Assembly: GCF_028416575.1 (NCBI RefSeq)
Contig: NZ_JAMQKB010000001.1
Span: 267,649 to 331,648, forward strand
Source of the DNA: Terrihalobacillus insolitus
GTDB lineage: Bacteria; Bacillota; Bacilli; Bacillales; Amphibacillaceae
Direction of reading: 5' to 3'
DNA length: 64,000 nucleotides
Shown: piece after piece, positions 55,007 to 63,981 of the stretch
Layout: each line of letters begins with the position of its first letter
How positions within the stretch are numbered: the first letter of the stretch is position 1
The notes under the pieces: generated by a model
Told to the model about the DNA's origin: nothing
Database searches by the model: none
The model's input: the letters and a program-made list of their open reading frames with translations, nothing else
Made by a program: the position numbers and the translations under genes

Positions 55007-55951
55007 ATGACCGAAAAAGAAGAACATGTAAGAAAACCTGATTGGCTCAAAATTAAATTAAATACAAATAAATCATACAATAAGTTAAAAAATCTAATGC
55101 GCGAAAAAAAATTGAATACTGTTTGTGAGGAAGCGCGTTGCCCCAATATCCATGAGTGCTGGAGTGAGCGAAAAACTGCTACATTTATGATTTTAGGAGA
55201 TACTTGCACACGTGGCTGCCGATTTTGTGCAGTAAAAACTGGTCTTCCAAACGAGTTAGATTGGGGTGAGCCAGAACGCGTAGCTGAATCCGTTGAAATT
55301 ATGGGGCTAAAACACGTCGTTGTCACTGCGGTCGCAAGGGATGATTTAAATGACGGTGGTGCCGCAGTCTTTGCAGAAACAGTACGCGCGATTCGTCGTA
55401 AAGTACCAGGTTGTACTGTTGAAATTCTTCCTTCCGATATGAAAGGTGACTACGAAAGCCTACATACGTTAATGGATAGCGGACCTGACATCTTCAACCA
55501 CAATATCGAAACCGTCCGCCGCTTAACAAAACGGGTTCGTGCAATTGCTATGTATGATCGTTCCTTACAACTGTTAGAGCGAGTGAAAGAAATTGCTCCG
55601 AACACACCTACTAAGTCAAGTATTATGGTAGGTCTTGGCGAAACGAAGGAAGAAATTATTCAAGCCATGGACGATTTGCTAGCACATAAAGTGGACATCA
55701 TGGCGATTGGGCAATATTTACAACCAACCAAAAAACACTTAAAAGTGGAACGATACTACCATCCGGATGAGTTTGAAGAGCTGAAACAAATTGCCCTTGA
55801 AAAAGGTTTCAAACATTGCGAAGCAGGACCACTTGTCCGCTCATCCTACCATGCAGATGAGCAGGTAAATGCAACATCAGCACAACGCCGGATTCATTAC
55901 ATGAAAGGGTACGAATCCCAAGGTAAAAAATTGGAAAACTTTAATTTCTAG
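55007..55951 (+). CDS. lipA: Lipoyl synthase
   Basis: A 314-residue radical SAM enzyme that inserts two sulfurs into protein-bound octanoate. Both iron-sulfur clusters are seen: the auxiliary cluster C-x4-C-x5-C ([14 protein letters not shown]) and the radical SAM CxxxCxxC ([11 protein letters not shown]). The C-terminal [10 protein letters not shown] carries the conserved Ser that ligates the auxiliary cluster. Start taken at 55007 ([10 protein letters not shown]), 9 nt after AAGGAGTG. It follows lipM by 59 bp. Together they supply lipoate for 2-oxo acid dehydrogenases and glycine cleavage. Confidence 0.96.
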   Translation: MTEKEEHVRKPDWLKIKLNTNKSYNKLKNLMREKKLNTVCEEARCPNIHECWSERKTATFMILGDTCTRGCRFCAVKTGLPNELDWGEPERVAESVEIMGLKHVVVTAVARDDLNDGGAAVFAETVRAIRRKVPGCTVEILPSDMKGDYESLHTLMDSGPDIFNHNIETVRRLTKRVRAIAMYDRSLQLLERVKEIAPNTPTKSSIMVGLGETKEEIIQAMDDLLAHKVDIMAIGQYLQPTKKHLKVERYYHPDEFEELKQIALEKGFKHCEAGPLVRSSYHADEQVNATSAQRRIHYMKGYESQGKKLENFNF

Positions 55952-55967
55952 AACCATGATTTTAAAA

Positions 55968-56001
55968 TGGAAAGTCCCCACTAATCGTTGGAGGCTTTCC
56001 A
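55968..56001 (+). terminator. Hairpin after lipA
   Basis: TGGAAAG...CCA (55968-55980) pairs with TGG...CTTTCCA (55989-56001). A T-run is lacking immediately after, so terminator strength is uncertain. Confidence 0.5.
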
Positions 56002-56061
56002 CACCCAATCTAATCACATTTTTTCTTTCTAGCTCGAAACCCTCGTTTCAAAAATATTTTC

Positions 56062-56410
56062 TTAAAGAGGTTGTTCAAAAAGTCACCAAATGATAAGCTG
56101 CGCATCTCAGGCTCACACGATGTGGGTCATGCAGGCGTTGCCACAGGACGTGGCGGTCTTAGCCTGTATTCCTTAAATGGCTTGTTTTTCCGTTCCTTGG
56201 AAAAGAAACCCGCTTTTCCTGCGTGCGAAGTATATTCAGGGAAGCATTCCTTTTGCTCACGTATTAAAAGCATATCCTTAAAAAAGAAAAACACTTTTTC
56301 TTCGTGCGAGGTAATGCTTTCGAAGCAACAAGCTTTCGCTGCGCTACTCAAAACTACGCCGTCTCGACCTTCTTGCTTCTAATTTGCCGACTTTTTGAAC
56401 ACGCATTTAA
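56062..56410 (-). mobile_element. MITE-like element, longest copy (349 bp)
   Basis: Begins TTAAAGAGGTTGTTCAAAAA, then GTCACCAAATGATAAGCTGC, and ends CGACTTTTTGAACACGCATT-TAA. Read on the minus strand it has the same blocks and order as the copy at 28476 (AGGTCGAGACGGCGTAG, TTTGAGTA, ATGCTTTTAATACGTGAG, GGAAAAACAAGCC, CCACGTCCTGTGGCAACG) with extra sequence between. The termini form 19-bp imperfect inverted repeats (GTTCAAAAAGTC then ACCAAAT or GGCAAAT). No transposase. Confidence 0.85.
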
Positions 56411-56458
56411 TCTAGTCCATACATTCCATCAAATATATATAAAAGGAGCAATTACAAC

Positions 56459-57394
56459 ATGAAAGCAATCGTCATTAATGAATACGGTAGTAAAGAAGTT
56501 TTAAAGGAAACAGAGATTCCGAAGCCAGACATTACGGACGATCAAGTGTTAGTGGAGGTTCACGCAACTTCTATAAATCCGATTGATTGGAAAACAAGAG
56601 CAGGGTATTTACAAGAGAAGCTTGATTTTTCTTTTCCCATTATCTTAGGTTGGGACGTTGCGGGAACAATTGTTGAAGTTGGAGACAAAGTAACTGACTA
56701 TCAAATTGGTGATGAAGTATTCGCCAGACCAGCAACCACTCCTAATGGAACATATGCTGAATTTACAGCCGTAGACGAGAATCTGTTGGCAAAAAAACCA
56801 GAAAACGTAACTTTTGAAGAGGCTGCCTCCATTCCTTTAGTCGGTTTAACTGCTTGGCAATGCTTGGTCGACATTACCAATATAAAAAAAGGCGATACCG
56901 TTTTAATACATGCTGGTTCAGGTGGCGTTGGCAGTATTGCCATTCAACTCGCGAAACATTTCGGAGCCTTCGTAGCGACAACAGCAAGTGAACAAAATGA
57001 GGCATACGTTAAAGAATTAGGTGCTGATCAGTTTATTAACTACAAAACACAAAATTTTGAAGAAGAACTAAGCGATTTTGATATTGTGCTGGATACTATG
57101 GGCGGAGACATCCTTGAAAAGAGTTATACTGTTTTGAAACGCGGAGGCAAGTTAGTTACGATCGCTGGACAGCCTAATGATGATGCCGCAGCGAAATATG
57201 GGATAACTGCTAAGTTTCACTGGTTAGAGCCAGATGGCACTCAACTACAAAAACTAGCTGATTTATTAAACAAAGAAATCATCAAACCACAAGTTGGTCA
57301 TGTATTTGATTTCTCAGAAGAACAGCTCCAGAAAGCACATGAATTAAGCGAGACCCATCATGCAAAAGGGAAAATTGTAGTTAAAGTGAAATAA
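56459..57394 (+). CDS. NADP-dependent zinc-independent alcohol dehydrogenase/quinone oxidoreductase family protein
   Basis: A 311-residue medium-chain dehydrogenase/reductase of the quinone oxidoreductase type. The N-terminal GroES-like domain (ATSINPIDWKTRAGYLQ) is followed by a Rossmann domain with VLIHAGSGGVGSIAIQLAKHFGA. Zinc-binding Cys residues of true alcohol dehydrogenases are absent. It would reduce quinones, enones or similar compounds. AAAGGAGCAA ribosome site. Its upstream region is a full MITE-like copy, and a strong terminator follows. Confidence 0.88.
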   Translation: MKAIVINEYGSKEVLKETEIPKPDITDDQVLVEVHATSINPIDWKTRAGYLQEKLDFSFPIILGWDVAGTIVEVGDKVTDYQIGDEVFARPATTPNGTYAEFTAVDENLLAKKPENVTFEEAASIPLVGLTAWQCLVDITNIKKGDTVLIHAGSGGVGSIAIQLAKHFGAFVATTASEQNEAYVKELGADQFINYKTQNFEEELSDFDIVLDTMGGDILEKSYTVLKRGGKLVTIAGQPNDDAAAKYGITAKFHWLEPDGTQLQKLADLLNKEIIKPQVGHVFDFSEEQLQKAHELSETHHAKGKIVVKVK

Positions 57395-57415
57395 AATAAG
57401 GGCTATCAGAAGGTA

Positions 57416-57457
57416 AATCCCCTGACAGAGTAATGTTTTATTTTCTGTCAGGGGATT
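57416..57457 (+). terminator. Terminator after the quinone-oxidoreductase-like gene
   Basis: Perfect 13-bp inverted repeat (57416-57428 and 57445-57457) followed by T's. Confidence 0.9.
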
Positions 57458-57588
57458 TTGACGTTTATTCAATTTGAACCGAATGATACACAAAGAATAA
57501 TAATCCATTAATATCCCCTTTATCGACTGCAAGTGCATCTTGACATCAACTATAAGCGTTTGATATTTCCTGGGGAATATCGACAAAC

Positions 57589-57616
57589 TTATAGAGGTTG
57601 TTCAAAAACACGCGTT
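57589..57616 (-). repeat. Minimal MITE-like remnant (both ends fused)
   Basis: TTATAGAGGTTGTTCAAAAA joined to CACGCG, i.e. the two family termini directly fused, in the intergenic region before cvfB. Confidence 0.55.
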
Positions 57617-57687
57617 CATGTTGAGTATTCCAACCAGACAAGTGGTAAGATAAAATTAGGATTGAACACAGAAAGAAGGGGTACACA

Positions 57688-58560
57688 ATGGCATTAGAAG
57701 TTGGCGCAATACATAAACTCATTGTTCTAAGAAAGATTGACACTGGATACGTATTAAAGAACGGAACAAATGAGGTTCTATTGCACAAAAAAGAAACGAA
57801 AGGCGAACTCGAGGTTGATCAAGAAATCGAGGTTTTTCTTTATCATGATAAAAAAGGACAAGTGGTGGCCACTATGTCCCTACCAAATATACGGGTCGAT
57901 ACATATGATTGGGCTGAAGTTGTTGAGGTTGTTAAAGATCTAGGTGTGTTTGTATCTATAGGGATTGCAAAAGAGATCCTCGTATCAAAAGATGATTTAC
58001 CACTAATAGAACGCGTCTGGCCACAAGTTGGAGATATGTTATACGTGACATTAAGTACGGATAAACAAGGACGATTACTCGCTATACCGATAACGGAAGG
58101 TGTTTTCGAAGGAGAGTGGGAAACGGCACCCTCTTCCATTAATAACACTCCAATTAATGGAAGAGTGTATCGAACAAATAAAGAGGGATCTGTTATATTA
58201 ACGGAAGAAGGTTATAGAGGATTCATTCATCACACCGAGCGCAAAGCAGAACCACGACTCGGTCAATGGGTGGAAGGTAGAGTGATTGCAGTGAAAGAGG
58301 ATGGCACAATTAATGTGTCATTGCGACCACTAAAACGAGAAGGCATGGTCAAGGATGCCGACATGATCTTGAAGCATATTGAAAAAAATAGCGGCGTAAT
58401 ACCGTTTAGTGACAAAAGTGATCCTGAGGATATAGACAAAACCTTTCATATAAGTAAAGCTTCCTTTAAGCGTGCCTTAGGTAAATTAATGAAAGAAGGA
58501 AAAGTAATACAAAAGGATGGCAAAACATTTTTGAAAGAAGAAAAGAACCAAACCATATAA
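57688..58560 (+). CDS. cvfB: S1 RNA-binding protein CvfB (YitL family)
   Basis: A 290-residue protein with three S1-like OB folds and a C-terminal winged helix, the CvfB/YitL layout. Seen are GAIHKLIVLRKIDTGYVLK, DWAEVVEVVKDLGVFVSIGIAKEILVSKDDLP, GRVYRTNKEGSVILTEEGYRGFIHHTE with VNVSLRP-type ends (TINVSLRPLK), and IDKTFHISKASFKRALGKLMKEGKV. CvfB is known in Staphylococcus as an RNA-binding regulator of virulence genes. GAAAGAAGGGG precedes the ATG. It stands alone. Confidence 0.92.
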   Translation: MALEVGAIHKLIVLRKIDTGYVLKNGTNEVLLHKKETKGELEVDQEIEVFLYHDKKGQVVATMSLPNIRVDTYDWAEVVEVVKDLGVFVSIGIAKEILVSKDDLPLIERVWPQVGDMLYVTLSTDKQGRLLAIPITEGVFEGEWETAPSSINNTPINGRVYRTNKEGSVILTEEGYRGFIHHTERKAEPRLGQWVEGRVIAVKEDGTINVSLRPLKREGMVKDADMILKHIEKNSGVIPFSDKSDPEDIDKTFHISKASFKRALGKLMKEGKVIQKDGKTFLKEEKNQTI

Positions 58561-58660
58561 TAGTGCAGTATCGTACACTCTACTAAATAGACTGTTGAAC
58601 AATAGATGGAAACAGTCGCTAAAGCTACTAGTTTTATACAAAGAAACAATACTTCACGTC

Positions 58661-58694
58661 AAAAAGGAACCGTTTATTAAAACGGTTCCTTTTT
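58661..58694. terminator. Bidirectional terminator
   Basis: AAAAAGGAACCGTTT (58661-58675) pairs with AAACGGTTCCTTTTT (58680-58694), between cvfB and the leftward small hypothetical gene. Confidence 0.9.
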
Positions 58695-58953
58695 ATTTAT
58701 TTTCAACAATCATGTGACCGCTGCTCTCCTTTAGAATAGCTGTTGCTTCCTGGTAATCCTCCTCGACGACTTCCAACTGCAGTACTTGTGGCAATTGTTG
58801 ATCTCCCTCTTCAGGATGTATTAAGTCTCTTATAATGTTGCTATTTTCAGGTATTTCCTCCACGGTCACATTTTCGACATTCAGTGTTTGAAGCTTTGCC
58901 CTAACAGACTCTGCATCGTTTTCATTCGTAAAGTATGCCTGTATTTTTTTCAT
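58693..58953 (-). CDS. Small hypothetical protein
   Basis: An 86-residue soluble acidic protein with a beta-alpha-beta pattern (KKIQAYFTNENDAESVRAKLQTLNVENVTVEEI, then LQLEVVEEDYQEATAILKESSG), like one ferredoxin-like fold. It has some likeness to general-stress YflT-type and DUF2007-like sequences but I cannot assign it. Start taken at MKKIQAY (58953); no good ribosome site is evident, and a longer start at 58974 is also possible. The terminator arm reaches into its last codons. Confidence 0.55.
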   Translation of the reverse strand: MKKIQAYFTNENDAESVRAKLQTLNVENVTVEEIPENSNIIRDLIHPEEGDQQLPQVLQLEVVEEDYQEATAILKESSGHMIVENK

Positions 58954-59149
58954 TCTACTATAACACCATCCCAATTATTTCGTGTTTTTTCAACCTCTGT
59001 AATTGTATACATTCATATCCTTTCCTTTTCCCTATTCATTCATAACTCATAATTAAAACGATGAATATTTTTGTTTTTTTACAAATAATGATGAAGTACA
59101 AGGACAAACGATTTAGCAAGCGTTATCAAAAAAAGAAGGAGGTTTATGC

Positions 59150-60493
59150 ATGCTGAAATCGGTCACATTGTTTTTTGATCGAATGGTACAACGTTTTCTA
59201 CCAGACGCTTTTTTGTTTGCAGTTATTTTAACATTCATCGTTTATGTGTTGGGAGTTACCTTTACAGGAAGTTCACCAGTAGAAATGGTACAGTATTGGG
59301 GAGACGGTTTTTGGGATCTATTGGCCTTTGCTATGCAAATGTCCCTTATTGTTGTAACAGGGTATATCCTAGCAAATACACCAGTAATAAAGGACCTACT
59401 AACAAAAATAAGTCAATTTGCTAACACGCCTAAACAAGCTATTTTACTAGTCACCTTTGTTGCTGGTATCGCTAATTTGATTAACTATGGTTTCGGGTTG
59501 GTTGTTGGTGCACTACTTGCGATCCATGTAGCCAAACGAGTGCCAACAGTGGATTATCGGCTTTTAATGGCAAGTGCATATAGTGGATTTTTACTTTGGC
59601 ACGGAGGACTGTCAGGATCTATTCCATTAACAATCGCCACAAAAGGACACTTTTTAGAGGATACAATGGGCATTACCCCAATAACCGAAACATTGTTTAG
59701 CAATTTCAACCTATTTATCGTGATCGTTTTGCTGATAACACTCCCACTCTTAAACAGACTTTTGCAAAAATCTAGTGGCAGCTTGGATAACAACATTGAT
59801 TCAGAATTATTGAACGCTCAATCGACAGCAACTATGGGGCGTGAAACTAAACCAACAGACGAGAAAAATAGTACGCCCGCTGTTCGAATGGAAAATAGTA
59901 AGACGATTTCATTCTTAATCGGATTGTTAGGTTTCATTTTCATATTATATTACTTTAACCAAAACGGCTTTGATTTAAATATCAATATTGTCAATTTTAT
60001 TTTCCTATTCCTCGGTATTATTTTTCATAAAACACCACGTCGCTTCTTAGACACTGCAACAGATGCAGTCAAAAATATAAGTGGAATTATTGTACAGTTC
60101 CCTTTCTATGCAGGAATTATGGGGATGATGGTGGCTTCAGGTTTATCCGAGCAAATGTCATTATGGTTTGTGAACATTTCAAATGACTTCACCTTCCCAT
60201 TATTCACCTTTATCAGTGCAGGAATTGTTAATTTTTTTGTTCCCTCTGGTGGTGGTCAATGGGCCATTCAAGGACCGATTATGATCCCAGCAGCTATGGA
60301 GCTTGGGATTGGTACCGCCAAAACAGCCATGGCAGTTGCATGGGGCGATGCATGGACAAACATGATCCAACCTTTTTGGGCGCTTCCATTACTGGCAATT
60401 GCAGGATTAAAGATAAGAGACATCATGGGATTTTGTGTCGTCATTCTATTCTGGAGCTTCATTCCAATTTCAATTGGGCTGTTGTTTCTTTAG
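59150..60493 (+). CDS. Short-chain fatty acid transporter (AtoE family)
   Basis: A 447-residue membrane protein with about 11-12 helices of the AtoE/short-chain fatty acid transporter family. Motifs: FLPDAFLFAVILTFIVY, NLINYGFGLVVGALLAIHVAKR, LLWHGGLSGSIPLTIAT, and the C-terminal NFFVPSGGGQWAIQGPIMIPAA with GDAWTNMIQPFWALPLLAIAGLK. It probably carries acetoacetate, butyrate or related acids. Together with nearby crotonyl-CoA-producing genes it could link to short-chain acid metabolism. AAGAAGGAGG precedes the ATG. Confidence 0.88.
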   Translation: MLKSVTLFFDRMVQRFLPDAFLFAVILTFIVYVLGVTFTGSSPVEMVQYWGDGFWDLLAFAMQMSLIVVTGYILANTPVIKDLLTKISQFANTPKQAILLVTFVAGIANLINYGFGLVVGALLAIHVAKRVPTVDYRLLMASAYSGFLLWHGGLSGSIPLTIATKGHFLEDTMGITPITETLFSNFNLFIVIVLLITLPLLNRLLQKSSGSLDNNIDSELLNAQSTATMGRETKPTDEKNSTPAVRMENSKTISFLIGLLGFIFILYYFNQNGFDLNINIVNFIFLFLGIIFHKTPRRFLDTATDAVKNISGIIVQFPFYAGIMGMMVASGLSEQMSLWFVNISNDFTFPLFTFISAGIVNFFVPSGGGQWAIQGPIMIPAAMELGIGTAKTAMAVAWGDAWTNMIQPFWALPLLAIAGLKIRDIMGFCVVILFWSFIPISIGLLFL

Positions 60494-60499
60494 ACTCGA

Positions 60500-60543
60500 A
60501 AAAAGGTTACTCGTATCGTTAATCTGGATCGAGTAACCTTTTT
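60500..60543. terminator. Bidirectional terminator
   Basis: Perfect 14-bp inverted repeat (60500-60513 and 60530-60543) with A5 and T5 outer tracts, between convergent genes. Confidence 0.9.
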
Positions 60544-60558
60544 CAAACAGTGTTTCAT

Positions 60559-61473
60559 CTACGTTTCATCTAACCCCTTATACTCAACATCCCCCTTAAA
60601 CATTTGTGCTACAAAGATTCCGCCAAGTATAAGAACCGTTCCTATGATAATACCAATCGTCAATTTTTCATCCAAAAATACCGATCCAAAAAGCATAGCG
60701 AATATTGGAACGAGTAGCGTTGACAATGTAGCGGTAACCATGTCGATTATGCTTAGAATGTAAAACCAAACTGTAAAACAAAGTGCGGAGGCGAGTATAC
60801 CAGTGAACAAAATATAGTACATACTCATTGACGTGATGCTGATTGGCTTTCCCCATTCCATCATAATGGTCGCGATAATAAGTCCCAATGTCCCAAATAG
60901 CATCTGATATGCGGAAACCTGAAGCCTAGGAACGTTCTGAAGTTTCAACCGATAATACACATTGGATACTCCCCATGAGATAGCGGCCAATATGATCAAT
61001 AACTCCCCGAAGATAGCTTTTAAATTTTGCTCGACCCAAATGTCCCAGCCTAGAATTGTTAAGAGCCCCACCATTCCCATTCCAAGTCCTAATAGCTTAA
61101 CCTTTGTTAATGGTTCTTTTAACACTTTTGCAGCGAGCAAACTACTCCAAATTGGCATAGAATATAAAAGAACAGATGATTTTCCCGCATCAACAAATCG
61201 CAAGCCATACATGACAAGTGAAAACACAATCGTTGTTTGTAAGAGTCCGACCATTATCAGATGCCGCCACTGCGTCTTTGGGGGGATCCCAACCCGCATC
61301 ACAAAAACGAGCATTAGCATCATGATAGATCCAGTCCCAAATCGAAGGGAAGAAAAAGAAAACGGACCCATAAACTGAAGGGATTCTTTCATCAATACCC
61401 AAGCATACCCCCAGATCAGGGTAATCAGTACAATGAGTACCCATACATTGCTTTTTTTATTGCTACGAAACAT
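60559..61473 (-). CDS. EamA/DMT superfamily transporter
   Basis: A 304-residue protein with ten membrane helices in two EamA repeats of the drug/metabolite transporter superfamily. Motifs: LIWGYAWVLMKESLQFMGPFSFSSLRFG in the first repeat and LGTLGLIIATIMMEWG, TLLVPIFAMLFGSVFLDEKLT in the second. It would export an amino acid, nucleoside or drug; substrate unknown. Start at 61473 behind GGGAGGATCC; a longer frame to 61506 starts upstream of the ribosome site. Divergent from the degenerate zinc-ribbon ORF. Confidence 0.88.
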   Translation of the reverse strand: MFRSNKKSNVWVLIVLITLIWGYAWVLMKESLQFMGPFSFSSLRFGTGSIMMLMLVFVMRVGIPPKTQWRHLIMVGLLQTTIVFSLVMYGLRFVDAGKSSVLLYSMPIWSSLLAAKVLKEPLTKVKLLGLGMGMVGLLTILGWDIWVEQNLKAIFGELLIILAAISWGVSNVYYRLKLQNVPRLQVSAYQMLFGTLGLIIATIMMEWGKPISITSMSMYYILFTGILASALCFTVWFYILSIIDMVTATLSTLLVPIFAMLFGSVFLDEKLTIGIIIGTVLILGGIFVAQMFKGDVEYKGLDET

Positions 61474-61728
61474 TACGGATCCTCCCGCCCAGATGTTATT
61501 ATTCAACTATATAATGGTTTACCCTCGATTCCAAACGTTCTGATTTTTTATTCATAATCATTCTTATTTCTCCCCTATCATACTTTTTCGTCCATATCTA
61601 ACTAACCCTCACGCTTCCAAAAAAATTTCAATTCAAATACAGTTATTTTAACAAATTTTTTGTAGAATATTGTATGATTAGGTTGAAGTATTTCTATGTA
61701 TCGTATGCTAGATTAGGAGGATAAATGT

Positions 61729-61755
61729 ATGTTTTGTCATCATTGTGGAGAATAG
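61729..61755 (+). pseudogene. Truncated zinc-ribbon protein start
   Basis: AGGAGG, 8 nt, then an ATG opening with MFCHHCGE and an immediate TAG. MFC-x-x-CG is the usual N-terminus of zinc-ribbon membrane proteins in Bacillaceae. Nothing recognisable follows. A second ATG 4 bp upstream opens a 16-codon frame (61725-61775) without likeness to anything. Likely a gene start that has decayed, or a leader peptide. Confidence 0.4.
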
Positions 61756-61850
61756 CTACAATAAATATAAAGTAACCTATATAGTATAGTTGGTTATGAA
61801 AATGATCAGAAGAAATTAATTTCTGGCGAAGGGGAAGAAATTAATTAGAG

Positions 61851-61905
61851 TGCAAGTGTACAAAAATCACCAAATTAGAAAAAAGCAGGTTGAAGAACGA
61901 AAGGT
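61851..61905 (+). repeat. Degenerate MITE-like left end
   Basis: GTGCAAGTGTACAAAAATCA, CCAAATTAGAA and AGCAGGTTGAAG follow the family order with many changes. The surrounding 61756-61950 holds no gene. Confidence 0.45.
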
Positions 61906-61950
61906 ACTATAGGCGACATCGGTACCAGAGAACTAGGTCAAGAACAAAAA

Positions 61951-62158
61951 GTCCTTCATTTCCTTTATGAAGGGCTTTTCTTCGTTCAAAATCACTGTTT
62001 TTGTCCTTCATCTCCCTTATGAACCTCTTTTCTGCGCTCAAATCCATCGCTTTTGTCCTTCATCTCCTTTATGAACCTCTTTTCTACGCTCAAATCCATA
62101 GCTTTTGTCCTTCATCTCCTCTATGAACCACTTTTCTACGCTCAAATCCATAGCTTTT
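61951..62158. repeat. 52-bp tandem repeat, four units
   Basis: Exact 52-bp spacing of units at 61951, 62003, 62055 and 62107, each starting GTCCTTCATYTCCYTTATGA-like and ending CTTTTG. The last three are almost identical, the first more diverged. The period is not a multiple of 3 and reading frames change from unit to unit, so it is not coding. Confidence 0.92.
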
Positions 62159-62174
62159 GTCCTATCAGTAAAAC

Positions 62175-62214
62175 AAAGAGACCCCTTCCTTTCACATAGT
62201 AGAGGGGTCTTTTT
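62175..62214. terminator. Terminator hairpin next to the 52-bp repeats
   Basis: AAAGAGACCCCT (62175-62186) pairs with AGGGGTCTTTT (62203-62213), with T5 on the plus strand. It lies about 100 bp beyond the end of the formaldehyde dehydrogenase gene and can stop leftward transcripts. Confidence 0.75.
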
Positions 62215-62312
62215 GCTTTTGCTACATATCCTTGGTTCGTGTATAGACAAAGCGAGCAATCAAGTCTATGTAACGAATAATCTTTAAATTGCATTTTTGC
62301 GGTGCACGCCTT

Positions 62313-63533
62313 TTAGCTTCTAACCAACCCATGTGGATCAATGACAAATTTTTTCGATGCGCCGCCATCAAATTGTTTATAACCGCTTGGTGCCTCATCA
62401 AGAGAAATTAGTGTCGCGTTGACTGCTTTCGCAATTTGAGCTTTACCACTTAGTATGGACATCATTAAATCACGATGATACTTCATTACTGGAGTTTGTC
62501 CTGTCACAAATGTATGTGCTTTTGCCCAGCCTAAACCGAGACGGATTTTCAGAGTACCTTCTTTGGCATCATCGTCACTTGCACCAGGATCTCCTGTTAC
62601 ATATAATCCAGGAATTCCGAGTCTACCTCCCGCTTTCGTAACCCCCATAATAGAATTCAAGACTGTAGCTGGTGCTTCTCCTGCGCCTTCACCGTGTCCA
62701 CTTGCCTCAAAGCCTACCGCATCAATCGCACAATCTACTTCAGGTACTCCTAATATTTGCTCTATTTGTTCCTCTAGATTAGCATGCTTTCTTAAATTAA
62801 CCGTTTCACATCCAAAGCTCCTCGCCTGGGCTAAACGCTCTTCGTTTAAGTCACCAACGATCACAACCGATGCCCCTAATAGTTGTGCTGAATGTGCAGC
62901 AGCTAGTCCAACAGGGCCAGCCCCAGCAACGTAAACTGTCGCTCCAGTTCGAACACCAGCACTTACTGCACCGTGATAACCTGTTGGAAAAATATCAGAA
63001 AGCATCGTTAAATCAAGAATCTTCTCCATCGCCTGGTCTTTGTCAGGGAACTTTAGCAGTTGGAAATCCGCATAAGGCACCATTACGTACTCAGACTGAC
63101 CACCAACCCAGCCGCCCATGTCCACGTATCCATACGCCGAACCCGGGCGATCTGGATTTACATTTTCACAAATGTGTGTTTTCTGTTCCTTACAGCTTCG
63201 ACAACGTCCACAAGCAATATTAAATGGTACAGAGACTAAATCACCCTTCTGAATAAACTCTACATCACTTCCGACCTCAACAACCTCTCCAGTAATTTCG
63301 TGACCTAACACTAATCCACTTGGAGCAGTTGTCCGTCCCCTTACCATGTGCTGATCACTACCACATATGTTCGTCGTCACTACTTTTACAATAACACCGT
63401 GATTACACTTTCTTCCCACATTAAGCGGATTGACTCCTGGACCATCTCGAAGAATCAAGTCTGGATAACTAATATCCCGTACTTCAACTTCCCCTGGTTT
63501 GACATAGACTACCGCACGATTATTCGCCAACAA
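62313..63533 (-). CDS. fdhA: Glutathione-independent formaldehyde dehydrogenase
   Basis: A 406-residue zinc-dependent medium-chain dehydrogenase of the FdhA type, longer than usual alcohol dehydrogenases because of the family's insertions. Catalytic zinc residues: Cys in NICGSDQHMV, GHEITGEV. Structural zinc: CGRCRSCKEQKTHIC. Rossmann motif: VYVAGAGPVGLAAAHSAQLLGA. FdhA oxidises formaldehyde and dismutates aldehydes with tightly bound NAD and without glutathione. A possible CcpA/cre-like TGTAAGCGCTATCA lies just upstream (about 63570-63583). It stands alone. Confidence 0.92.
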   Translation of the reverse strand: MLANNRAVVYVKPGEVEVRDISYPDLILRDGPGVNPLNVGRKCNHGVIVKVVTTNICGSDQHMVRGRTTAPSGLVLGHEITGEVVEVGSDVEFIQKGDLVSVPFNIACGRCRSCKEQKTHICENVNPDRPGSAYGYVDMGGWVGGQSEYVMVPYADFQLLKFPDKDQAMEKILDLTMLSDIFPTGYHGAVSAGVRTGATVYVAGAGPVGLAAAHSAQLLGASVVIVGDLNEERLAQARSFGCETVNLRKHANLEEQIEQILGVPEVDCAIDAVGFEASGHGEGAGEAPATVLNSIMGVTKAGGRLGIPGLYVTGDPGASDDDAKEGTLKIRLGLGWAKAHTFVTGQTPVMKYHRDLMMSILSGKAQIAKAVNATLISLDEAPSGYKQFDGGASKKFVIDPHGLVRS

Positions 63534-63569
63534 AAACCACTCCCCATTTAATAGATTTGGTGTAAAAAT

Positions 63570-63583
63570 GTAAGCGCTATCAT
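63570..63583 (-). promoter_or_regulatory. cre-like palindrome before fdhA
   Basis: TGTAAGCGCTATCA on the plus strand closely fits the CcpA-binding consensus (TGNAANCGNWNNCA), 37 bp upstream of the fdhA start. Catabolite repression of fdhA is therefore plausible. The following 63600-63780 shows nothing else. Confidence 0.55.
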
Positions 63584-63786
63584 TCTATGTTTAATTATAA
63601 TAGATATTCCAAAAAGGTCAATAAATATTTTGAATTCAAAACATAAAACCTCCATCAACCACTATGTCGAAAAAGATAAAATCGCCTCATAAGTTAATGG
63701 CTGTTATTTATTGATTTGAATGCGCCTACATGATATTATATATTTAATTCATAATATTTTAAATTTAACAAATTTAATTGGAAACT

Positions 63787-63960
63787 AGAGCGTTTTTGAT
63801 ATGGAGTAGTGCTAACTGCCCCCAGTTAAAGCTCTATGATCCGAAAAAAAGCGTGCCGTTCGTGCATGACAGCGTTCCTGTCAGAGACTAACCGCCGCAT
63901 TTCTTTGTTGTGCATTATCGTTGTACTTCTTTGAAATGACGGCGGTTTTTCTATAAATAT
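63787..63960 (+). ncRNA. Structured leader with terminator, class not recognised
   Basis: AGAGC...GCTCT (about 63787 and 63830) encloses TAACTG-CCCC-CAGTTA. A TGACAG-CGTTC-CTGTCA hairpin follows (about 63867-63883), then a terminator with arms 63890-63897 and 63950-63957 plus T5. This precedes a new gene by 20 bp. The layout is that of a riboswitch or attenuator. GGAGTAGTGC faintly recalls the start of the manganese yybP-ykoY class but the second conserved half is not evident. Confidence 0.55.
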
Positions 63961-63981
63961 CTTAAAAAAAGGAGGAATTGG

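Noticed and set aside
56071-56382. 103-codon ORF inside the 349-bp MITE-like copy
   Set aside because: It reads across repeat blocks, is not preserved in the other full copy, and has no ribosome site.
62038-62259. 73-codon minus-strand ORF across the 52-bp repeats
   Set aside because: The 52-bp period shifts frame at each unit, so a real protein repeat is not expected.
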